The notes below the pieces were generated by a model. The model searched no databases and had not been told where the DNA came from. It saw only the letters and a list, made by a program, of their open reading frames with translations. 13,232 nucleotides of DNA from Chloroflexota bacterium (GTDB lineage Bacteria; Chloroflexota; Chloroflexia; JAMDCE01). The position numbers and the translations under genes are program-made. Numbering within the stretch: the stretch's first letter is position 1; each line of letters opens with the position of its first letter. The stretch is taken from the NCBI GenBank assembly GCA_023489135.1, contig JAMDCE010000676.1, positions 1-13,232 of the forward strand, written 5' to 3'. Shown here piece after piece: positions 1 to 5,557 of the stretch.

Positions 1-780
1 GACGACGTGCGTCTGCCGGTAATGGTCTGCTACGACGGATTCATCGTCAGCCACTCGCTGTCCCCCGTCGACCTGATCGAAGATCGGGAGGCGCAGGACT
101 TTGTGCGACCGTTCAAGGCGGTGCGTCCGCTGCTGGATCCCAGCAATCCGGTTACCTACGGTCCGTTGGCGCTCTTCGACTACTATTTCGAGTTCAAGCG
201 ACAGCAGGCCGAGGTGATGAAAGCGGTTCCCGGGGTATTCGAAGAGGTAGCGCAGGAGTACGCCAGGGTATCCGGCCGATACTACGGGGCCTATGAGAAG
301 TACCAGCTCGACGACGCCGAGGTGGGCATAGTAGCGCTGGGCTCGGCCGCCAGCACCGCCGAAATCGCCGTCGATCGGTTGCGCCAAGAGGGCCTGCGCG
401 CGGGACTTCTGAAGCTCAAGATGTTCCGGCCGCTCCCCAAAGAGGATCTGGTCCGGGAGCTCAGTGGATTGAAGGCTCTTTGCGTCCTGGATCGAGCCGA
501 CTCGCCGGGGGCCGGCGGCGGCCCGGTGGGCATCGAGATTCGGTCGGCGCTGCTCGACAGTGACCGCCGACCGAAAGTGATAAACGGAATCTACGGACTG
601 GGCGGAAGGGATACCACGCCCGAAATGATACAGAGCGTCTACCACCGACTCGAGCGCATAGCTCGGACGGGTGAGGTAGATGAATCATTCTTCTATCTTG
701 GAGTGAGAGGAGGTAACGGCAATGGCACCCAATCTAAAGCAGATGTCCACGAAGCCGGACTTGCTGGCCAGCGGTCATAG
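1..780 (+). CDS. porA: Pyruvate/2-oxoacid:ferredoxin oxidoreductase, alpha subunit (5' end outside window)
   Basis: This is the C-terminal part of the alpha subunit of a multi-subunit 2-oxoacid:ferredoxin oxidoreductase, which decarboxylates pyruvate (or a related 2-oxoacid) to the acyl-CoA and passes electrons to ferredoxin in the cytoplasm. The reading frame is open from base 1, so the first ATG-like codon inside the window is not the start. Visible family features are the segment VMVCYDGFIVSHS near the left edge, the middle loop SNPVTYGPLALFDYYFEFK, and the transketolase-C-like domain (GSAASTAEIAVDRLR, LKLKMFRPLP, and the glycine-rich DRADSPGAGGGP). The family normally ends close to the FFYLGV segment. 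Here the frame runs on for about 24 more residues through the ribosome binding site and start of porB, giving a 59-bp overlap. Adjacent porB confirms the assignment. Substrate preference (pyruvate or another 2-oxoacid) cannot be read from this fragment. Confidence 0.93.
   Translation, partial: DDVRLPVMVCYDGFIVSHSLSPVDLIEDREAQDFVRPFKAVRPLLDPSNPVTYGPLALFDYYFEFKRQQAEVMKAVPGVFEEVAQEYARVSGRYYGAYEKYQLDDAEVGIVALGSAASTAEIAVDRLRQEGLRAGLLKLKMFRPLPKEDLVRELSGLKALCVLDRADSPGAGGGPVGIEIRSALLDSDRRPKVINGIYGLGGRDTTPEMIQSVYHRLERIARTGEVDESFFYLGVRGGNGNGTQSKADVHEAGLAGQRS
706..714 (+). promoter_or_regulatory. Strong ribosome binding site of porB, inside porA
   Basis: AGAGGAGGT lies 7 to 8 bases before the ATG at 722 and decides that start over the in-frame ATG at 743. 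It sits inside the porA reading frame, so porB translation probably depends on ribosomes finishing porA or on re-initiation. Confidence 0.8.
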
Positions 781-1660
781 AATGTGCGCCGGGTGCGCCG
801 CACCCATCACGGTTCGCCAGGTACTTCACGCCATCGACGTTCCGGTAGTGGCGGCCAACGCGACCGGGTGTCTGGAAGTTACCACGAGCATATACCCGTT
901 CACGAGCTGGCGCTGTTCCTGGATTCACACCGCCTTCGAGAACACCTCGGCGACCATCAGCGGCGTAGAGGCGGCTTACAAAGCCTTGAAGAAGCGCGGC
1001 GAGATTACCGAGGACATTCGCTTCGTGGCCTTCGGAGGAGACGGCGGCACGTTTGACATCGGGTTGCAGTCCCTGTCGGGCGCGCTGGAGCGCGGCCACC
1101 GCTTCGTGTACGTGTGCTACGACAACGAAGCCTACATGAACACCGGCATCCAGCGGTCGAGCGCAACGCCGATCGGCGCTTGGACCACCACCAGCCCCGT
1201 CGGATCGGAGCAGGCGGGCAAGACCCGCCCGCGCAAGGTCCTGACCGAGATCGTGGCGGCGCACCGCATCCCATACGTGGCCCAGGCCTCGCCCGCCAAC
1301 TGGCGCGACCTGGTCGCCAAGGCGGAGAAGGCTTTCAACGCCGACGGGCCGGCTTTCTTGAACATCATCTCGCCCTGCGTCCCCGGCTGGAAGTACGAGC
1401 CCAAGGACAGCGTCAGGCTCGCTCGACTGGCGGTAGATACCTGCTACTGGCCGCTCTACGAGATCGTGGACGGCAAGTACAAGATAACCTACAAGCCCAA
1501 GGAGAAAAAGCCTCTGGTAGACTTCCTCAAGCCGCAGGGCCGGTTCAAGCATCTAATGGACCCACGGAACAAGGCGGTCCTGGATCGACTTCAGGCCGAA
1601 GTCGACAAGGAATGGGAAAACATCCTGCGCAAGGCAGAAGACGGAAGTAAGACGGCGTAG
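722..1660 (+). CDS. porB: Pyruvate/2-oxoacid:ferredoxin oxidoreductase, beta subunit (TPP- and [4Fe-4S]-binding)
   Basis: The beta subunit carries thiamine diphosphate and the proximal [4Fe-4S] cluster and works with PorA in oxidative decarboxylation of pyruvate or a similar 2-oxoacid. The 312 residues match the usual PorB length. Seen in the sequence: the N-terminal CAGC motif (Cys22, Cys25), Cys50 in NATGC and Cys219 in ISPCVPGW, the four cysteines expected to bind the cluster; and the TPP/Mg motif GDGGTFDIG (106-114) followed by YDNEAYMNTG (133-142). The start at 722 is backed by a strong ribosome binding site. The gene overlaps porA by 59 bp in another frame and is followed by a hairpin terminator 25 bp after its stop, so it is the last gene of the por operon. 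Gamma and delta subunits are presumably upstream of the window. A long antisense frame across this gene is only a codon-bias shadow. Confidence 0.96.
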   Translation: MAPNLKQMSTKPDLLASGHRMCAGCAAPITVRQVLHAIDVPVVAANATGCLEVTTSIYPFTSWRCSWIHTAFENTSATISGVEAAYKALKKRGEITEDIRFVAFGGDGGTFDIGLQSLSGALERGHRFVYVCYDNEAYMNTGIQRSSATPIGAWTTTSPVGSEQAGKTRPRKVLTEIVAAHRIPYVAQASPANWRDLVAKAEKAFNADGPAFLNIISPCVPGWKYEPKDSVRLARLAVDTCYWPLYEIVDGKYKITYKPKEKKPLVDFLKPQGRFKHLMDPRNKAVLDRLQAEVDKEWENILRKAEDGSKTA

Positions 1661-1684
1661 GTGGTTCCCGCAACCCGTACCATC

Positions 1685-1714
1685 AGGAGGCAGGCTTTTG
1701 GGCCTGCCTCCTTT
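1685..1714 (+). terminator. Hairpin terminator after porB
   Basis: An 11-bp perfect stem (AGGAGGCAGGC at 1685-1695 paired with 1702-1712) with a six-base loop TTTTGG, followed by a short T stretch TTTGATT. It lies 25 bp after the porB stop. The T tract is short, so termination may be partial, but position and stem strength fit the end of the por operon. Confidence 0.72.
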
Positions 1715-1760
1715 GATTACCGGACATGATTCGTCCGTAATGTGACACATCCCACCGGCA

Positions 1761-1780
1761 AAGGGGACTATGGTCCCCTT
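1761..1780. promoter_or_regulatory. 20-bp palindrome overlapping a -35 box: possible operator
   Basis: Perfect inverted repeat AAGGGGAC-TATG-GTCCCCTT. Its right arm covers the first two bases of the TTGACT hexamer at 1779. Both a repressor or activator site and a second small transcription-stopping hairpin are possible. There is no T run after it that would favour a terminator on the plus strand. Confidence 0.45.
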
Positions 1781-1807
1781 GACTCACGGCCCGGTTTGAA
1801 GTATGCT
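1779..1807 (+). promoter_or_regulatory. Sigma70-like promoter for the signalling block
   Basis: TTGACT, a 17-bp spacer, then TATGCT at 1802-1807 (5/6 and 4/6 matches to consensus). The predicted transcript starts near 1814 and has a leader of about 107 bases before the receiver gene at 1921. The first bases of that leader can pair as TGGCAG (1814-1819) with CTGCCA (1832-1837). I recognise no known riboswitch in the leader. Confidence 0.5.
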
Positions 1808-1920
1808 AAGTAGTGGCAGGCATGGTTCCTTCTGCCAGATGGCCAAGCTGATTGACTGGCAACAAGGTCGCGGGGGCAGTGTTTACGATCGTCGCGAAGG
1901 TGTGGTGCGGAGGTGTGGTG

Positions 1921-2322
1921 GTGGCGACGAAAAGCATTCTGGTCGTGGAACCCGACGAGGCCATCAGCTCTCTAATCGCTCTGGTCCTGGAGGAAGAAGA
2001 CTATGACATAACCGCGGTCGACTCTCTGACCGAAGCTAGCCAGCTACTGAGGGAGGCACACTTCGATCTCGTTATCACCGAGGCTTTCGATCAGGCCGAC
2101 CCTTACAGTTTCGATAGCTCGTTCATCGAGCGGATTAAGGACACAGACTACACCACTCCTATCATACTCGTGTCGAAGCTCCCTTCCGTCGATTACCTCC
2201 CCGCTGAACAGTATGGCCTCTCGGCGGTCCTGTCCAAGCCCTTCGAAATCGAAGATCTCTTGGCCAAGGTGCGCGCTGCGCTGAACGGGGGTTTGCTTAG
2301 CGGCAACGGATCACGAAAATGA
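1921..2322 (+). CDS. Single-domain response-regulator receiver with Glu at the phosphorylation site
   Basis: A 133-residue CheY-like receiver with no output domain. The GTG at 1921 is chosen because GGAGG (1909-1913) lies 7 bases upstream and the fold starts at once (KSILVVEPDE). The in-frame ATG at 1852 has no ribosome binding site. Seen: the beta1 acidic region VEPDE (Glu10, Asp12), the beta3 end FDLVITE where the phosphoacceptor Asp is replaced by Glu54, the switch Ser85 in IILVSK, and the invariant Lys106 in SKPF. An Asp-to-Glu change here often mimics constant phosphorylation or abolishes it, and Asp57 and Asp60 lie just after it. It may be a constitutively 'on' or phosphorylation-independent adaptor for the kinase or HD-GYP proteins of the same block; that partner is inference. 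Confidence 0.85.
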   Translation: MATKSILVVEPDEAISSLIALVLEEEDYDITAVDSLTEASQLLREAHFDLVITEAFDQADPYSFDSSFIERIKDTDYTTPIILVSKLPSVDYLPAEQYGLSAVLSKPFEIEDLLAKVRAALNGGLLSGNGSRK

Positions 2323-2350
2323 TTTCAGGGCCAGCCTCCGGGTGGCTCGT

Positions 2351-2368
2351 TGCCGCCGGCCGGCGGCA
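2351..2368. repeat. 18-bp perfect GC-rich palindrome
   Basis: TGCCGCCGG followed directly by its reverse complement CCGGCGGCA, 28 bp after the receiver stop. No T run follows, so it is a poor intrinsic terminator. It could be a protein-binding site or a fold at the 3' end of the transcript. Confidence 0.45.
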
Positions 2369-2625
2369 CACGTTCGCCATCCGTACAACGATACTCAGAC
2401 CCTATTGCGCAATCAATACTCGATGGCAAAGCGAATCGCGTGGCACGTTTCTTGCGGCCCATCTTCCACTAATCGGTCGCGTGGACGCTGTTGCCTCTCC
2501 AATGCCGTCAAGAACACAAGATGAACGTTCACGTCGCGTTGAAAGCGCCTTCTGCTGAGGACTTCGAAGGCCGAGCGCCAGAAGCCGGCAGTTCCGCGCT
2601 AGTCAAAGTCACGTGAAGAGCATTG

Positions 2626-2649
2626 CCCCAACGAGCGAGGTTGGGGTTT
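2626..2649 (+). terminator. Small hairpin with short T run, possible weak terminator or attenuator
   Basis: CCCCAAC (2626-2632) pairs with GTTGGGG (2640-2646) around a seven-base loop and is followed by TTT. It lies about 70 bp before the PAS gene start, where it could act as a weak terminator for the receiver transcript or as a leader structure. The 7-bp stem and three-base T run make this a modest call. Confidence 0.3.
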
Positions 2650-2718
2650 GATCGCTGCCTGGAAACCGGGCACAACTTTGAGTGCCCGAGCAGCTTCATT
2701 TGCGGAGGTTTCTCAATC

Positions 2719-3342
2719 GTGGGCAAGGGGAAGAAGAATCCGGCGCCGGACAACGGGGGATTCGAGGAGCTGCTGCGGCAGACCGCCGAGCTGCAAGAAC
2801 TGGAGTTTGCCGCGAGCCAGCTAATGACAGGACGCGACACCTTACTGGAGCGGTTGAAGCAGGTGAATGGGAAGTTAGTTGTTTCTTGCATCAGGATTCG
2901 AGAACGGGCCGAGGAATTGGAGCGAGAGCACAACAAGCTCCTCACGGCCGTCAACACAATGGACGATGAGGTCTGGTTCTGTGACGCCCAAGGCAGAATC
3001 AGTATGCTAAATCAGGCCGCCGCTAGATGCTTCGGGTCTAAGCGCCGGCCAGATGCCCGGCAGGGGCCCATTATACTAGAGTGCCTGGATGGGCTAGAAG
3101 TATATAACGTAGATGGTAGGCCGCGCCCCCAAGAAGATGCTCCTCTGCTGCGCTCCCTGGCCGGAGAGACTCTCAGAGGTATCGAAGAGATTATCCGCCA
3201 TCCGAGAACCGGCCGGATGCGCCATCGAATCGTAAATTCGTCTCCCGTCGTGAACAGTGCAGGGGAAATCGTTGGAGCCGTCGCGGTGGTGCGCGACATC
3301 GGTGAATCAATGGTAAAATCGTCAGACGCGGGTGTGACTTGA
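2719..3342 (+). CDS. PAS-domain protein with N-terminal coiled coil and no output domain
   Basis: A 207-residue soluble sensory protein. GTG at 2719 is chosen because GCGGAGGT (2702-2709) stands 10 bases upstream; the longer frame back to 2623 begins inside a hairpin and has no ribosome binding site. Residues about 14-72 form a charged, leucine-spaced probable coiled coil (QTAELQELEF, RERAEELEREHNKLL). Residues about 73-195 form a PAS domain: NTMDDEVWFCDAQGRI, the DGRPRPQEDAPLLRSLAGE stretch typical of PAS sensors in multi-domain kinases, and the closing GEIVGAVAVVRDI. No kinase, HD-GYP or DNA-binding domain follows, and I find no kinase remnant in the next 190 bp. It may deliver a small-molecule signal by dimerising with the kinase or the PAS domain of the HD-GYP protein, or be a truncated kinase remnant. 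The ligand is unknown; no heme- or flavin-binding motif was recognised. Confidence 0.85.
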   Translation: MGKGKKNPAPDNGGFEELLRQTAELQELEFAASQLMTGRDTLLERLKQVNGKLVVSCIRIRERAEELEREHNKLLTAVNTMDDEVWFCDAQGRISMLNQAAARCFGSKRRPDARQGPIILECLDGLEVYNVDGRPRPQEDAPLLRSLAGETLRGIEEIIRHPRTGRMRHRIVNSSPVVNSAGEIVGAVAVVRDIGESMVKSSDAGVT

Positions 3343-3441
3343 GCAAGTCTGACGGTCCTGGTGGCAGAGCGGACCGCGGGATGGCAGCCGAGCCTCTGGG
3401 CCTTCCCGGCGGCGAACCCTCACGCGATGAGCGCGCACTAC

Positions 3442-3470
3442 TTGACCTTCCGTCCAGGCTAAGGTACTAT
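3442..3470 (+). promoter_or_regulatory. Sigma70-like promoter upstream of the 153-residue gene
   Basis: TTGACC, a 17-bp spacer, then TACTAT at 3465-3470 (5/6 and 4/6 matches). The predicted start is near 3477, about 60 bases before the GTG at 3537, so this gene and the HD-GYP gene after it could form their own transcript. Confidence 0.5.
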
Positions 3471-3536
3471 GCGTACTGTCCTTCCCCGCGCTGATTCAGG
3501 TCCGAGTGCATCAAACTGCCAGGAGGCTATGACGGA

Positions 3537-3998
3537 GTGAACGACCGCGACTTAAACGGCGAAGACTGGAACATAGGCGACCTCCTGAGGAGCAGGTTTG
3601 AGGGCAGGGAATCCTGCGCCGACGTGATCGAATCCTTCGAAGTCCTAATGTCCTCGATCTGGGACTATCTGTCGCGATTCCTAACCGTTAGAGGCACTAG
3701 AGCCATCGTGGAGCATTCCGCCAAACTGGCGGGGCGAAAAGCGCCCATGGTCAATAGATTGAGGATTGGCGACGAAGGAATCGACTTCGGCGACCTCCTT
3801 GTGTTTGTGGAACAAGAAGGTTGTGACCGGCCGCAAGTCGTGAATGCGTTGTTGCGCCTAAGCGCCAGGGTCTTCTGGGTTCTGGAGGATTTGACGGGTG
3901 ATGCGCTACGCGGCCCATTGCTGCAACATCTGCGGGGGGATGACCGATCCGAAAACGGCATCTGTGGGTTCTCGAAATCAAACGGCCACGACGCCTGA
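3537..3998 (+). CDS. Unrecognised 153-residue protein of the signalling block
   Basis: I do not recognise the family. The GTG start at 3537 follows AGGAGG (3521-3526) by 10 bases, and the frame is closed upstream by a stop near 3492. The protein is soluble and acidic at both ends, with no signal peptide or membrane segment. Its sequence suggests helices: an N-terminal amphipathic stretch (ADVIESFEVLMSSIWDYLSRFL, about residues 28-49), RGTRAIVEHSAKLAG (52-66), a short loop with IGDEGIDFGDLLVFVEQ (77-93), and VVNALLRLSARVFWVLEDLTG (101-121), then a polar tail. Such small helical proteins can be adaptors, phosphotransfer-like bundles or sensor-output modules. It has one candidate phosphotransfer His (His60, in IVEHSAKLAG), but the surroundings are not a clear HPt motif. 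It lies between a PAS protein and a REC-PAS-HD-GYP gene, so a signalling role is inferred from context alone. Confidence 0.7.
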   Translation: MNDRDLNGEDWNIGDLLRSRFEGRESCADVIESFEVLMSSIWDYLSRFLTVRGTRAIVEHSAKLAGRKAPMVNRLRIGDEGIDFGDLLVFVEQEGCDRPQVVNALLRLSARVFWVLEDLTGDALRGPLLQHLRGDDRSENGICGFSKSNGHDA

Positions 3999-4137
3999 CG
4001 CGTAGCACAGCGCGATTGATATTCGTACTGTTGTGGCCCGGGCTCTCTTCATTTCACACGCTGGTAGCGAATCTGAGCGCCCTGCCCAGACCATGCATCG
4101 TGCGGAGTGCCTCCAAGCACCCCGGCGCCGGGAGCCG

Positions 4138-4144
4138 AAAGGAG
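4138..4144 (+). promoter_or_regulatory. Ribosome binding site of the REC-PAS-HD-GYP gene
   Basis: AAAGGAG ends 8 bases before the ATG at 4153. It fixes the start just before the beta1 strand of the receiver domain. Confidence 0.7.
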
Positions 4145-4152
4145 TGTAGACA

Positions 4153-5553
4153 ATGAGGAAACCCTTGCGCGTGTTACTAATCGAGGATTCAGAAGCCGAC
4201 GCTGCCTTGCTCCTGACACAACTGCGCATGGGTGGATATGATCTTACTTCTGAACGCGTGGACACGCTCGCCGAGGTGGCTGAGGCGGTGGAAAGACAGG
4301 AGTGGGATCTCATTCTCTCCGACTACTCTTTGCCGGGCTTCAACGGATTGGCCGCTCTGGCGCTGGTGCAGGAGAGAGGTGTCGACCTGCCATTTATCAT
4401 AGTTTCAGGCAAGGTCGGCGAGGGAATGGCGGTGGCAGCCATGAAAGCCGGCGCTCACGACTACATCACGAAAAATAATCTCACCCGGGTCTTGCCGGCA
4501 ATAGAACGAGAACTTGGTGATGCCAAGGCGCGGCACGAACGCAAGCGTGCGTTGCAGGACCTAAAAGAGAGCGAGGCGCGATTCCGCACCATTTTCGAGG
4601 CCTCGGCGCTGGGCATATCTCTCATGGATAATTACGGAAGGGTGATGGAAAGTAACCCGGCGCTACAGAAGATGCTCGGCTACAGCTCGGAAGAGCTTCG
4701 GACCAGGCCTTTTGCCGAATACACCCATCCCGACGATATCGCCATAAACTCGACGCTTTTCCAGGAGCTTCACAGCGGCCAGCGCCAACAATACCAGGTG
4801 GAAAAGCGCTACGTTCGTAAGGATGGACAGATAGCTTGGGCTAGACTCACCGCTTCCATCGTGCCCGGGACGGAAGGCCCAGACTGTCTGGCGATCGGGA
4901 TGATCGAGGACATTTCCGAACGCGTGCAGGCACGGGAACACCTTAAGAAAAGCCTGGAGCAATTGCGGCAGACGTTGAATGGGTTCATCCAGGCGATAGC
5001 GGTAACGGTCGAGATGCGAGATCCCTATACGGCGGGGCATCAGCAGCGCGTCGCCAGGCTGGCCACCGCTATGGCCGAAGAGATGGCCCTCCCGGAGGAT
5101 CAGATCGAAGGGATCCATTTGGCCGCGGTGGTTCACGACATCGGAAAGATATGTATCCCCACCGAGATACTGAGCAGACCCGGCCGATTGACCGCTATAG
5201 AGTCCGACATGATCAAGACCCACGCGGAAATCGGCTACAGCATATTGATGCCGATAGATTTTCCGTGGCCGCTGGCCAAAATCGTGCATGAACACCATGA
5301 ACTAATGGACGGCTCGGGCTATCCCCAGGGGCTCAAGGGCGACAACATCCTCTTAGAGGCAAGGATCCTGGTCGTGGCGGACGTCGTCGAGGCTATGGCC
5401 TCCCACCGCCCCTACCGGCCCGCCCTGGGTATGGGCGCCGCCCTGCAGGAGATCTCCGAGCACCGCGGCGTCCTGTACGATCCAGACGTGGTTAGCGCTT
5501 GCTTGAAGATTATCAGAGAGAAACGGTTTGATCTGGAAGCCGGCGAGCCCTAA
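4153..5553 (+). CDS. REC-PAS-HD-GYP response regulator, cyclic-di-GMP phosphodiesterase
   Basis: A 466-residue cytoplasmic regulator expected to hydrolyse cyclic-di-GMP when its receiver is phosphorylated. Domains in order: receiver (about 5-120) with acidic pair Glu11/Asp12, phosphoacceptor Asp57 in LILSDYSLPG, Ser85 and Lys107; a helical linker; PAS (about 142-255) with SEARFRTIFEASALGISLMD and a closing IEDISER; then HD-GYP (about 277-460). The catalytic set looks complete: His296 in YTAGHQQRV, HDIGK (328-332), His357, His379/381/382 in IVHEHHELMDG, the GYP signature (389-391), Asp410 and the RPYR loop (419-422). The receiver has the Asp-Tyr-Ser-Leu-Pro style common in sensory 'first-position' receivers. 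The gene ends 4 bp from the oppositely oriented HD-GYP gene. The phosphodonor is probably the nearby histidine kinase, but that is inference. Confidence 0.94.
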   Translation: MRKPLRVLLIEDSEADAALLLTQLRMGGYDLTSERVDTLAEVAEAVERQEWDLILSDYSLPGFNGLAALALVQERGVDLPFIIVSGKVGEGMAVAAMKAGAHDYITKNNLTRVLPAIERELGDAKARHERKRALQDLKESEARFRTIFEASALGISLMDNYGRVMESNPALQKMLGYSSEELRTRPFAEYTHPDDIAINSTLFQELHSGQRQQYQVEKRYVRKDGQIAWARLTASIVPGTEGPDCLAIGMIEDISERVQAREHLKKSLEQLRQTLNGFIQAIAVTVEMRDPYTAGHQQRVARLATAMAEEMALPEDQIEGIHLAAVVHDIGKICIPTEILSRPGRLTAIESDMIKTHAEIGYSILMPIDFPWPLAKIVHEHHELMDGSGYPQGLKGDNILLEARILVVADVVEAMASHRPYRPALGMGAALQEISEHRGVLYDPDVVSACLKIIREKRFDLEAGEP

Positions 5554-5557
5554 GACG

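Larger units (their letters stand above)
2323..2718. other. 396-bp gap between receiver and PAS genes; two palindromes, no convincing gene
   Basis: Several short frames cross this stretch, but none has a ribosome binding site plus protein-like sequence. One begins in an ATGA overlap with the receiver stop (2319-2558) yet shows no family resemblance. The gap holds an 18-bp palindrome (2351-2368) and a small hairpin (2626-2646), listed separately. I find no good promoter in it, so the PAS gene may be read from upstream. Confidence 0.5.

Noticed and set aside
734..1552. Long antisense frame of 272 codons opposite porB
   Set aside because: It lies wholly against a well-supported gene, has no ribosome binding site and no family resemblance; GC-rich codon use creates such frames.
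1808..1920. Cyclic-di-GMP riboswitch in the leader of the signalling block
   Set aside because: Attractive given the HD-GYP genes, but I see none of the conserved sequence of the known class I or II aptamers, only a short 5' hairpin.
1803..2006. 67-codon frame beginning inside the promoter -10 region
   Set aside because: Its start would lie upstream of the predicted transcript start, and it is out of frame with the receiver domain it overlaps.
2319..2558. 79-codon frame starting in an ATGA overlap with the receiver stop
   Set aside because: The overlap is suggestive, but no ribosome binding site is present, the sequence looks like no known protein, and it runs across the 18-bp palindrome.
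4663..5298. 211-codon minus-strand frame opposite the REC-PAS-HD-GYP gene
   Set aside because: Covers the catalytic HD-GYP codons on the other strand and shows no protein-like pattern of its own.
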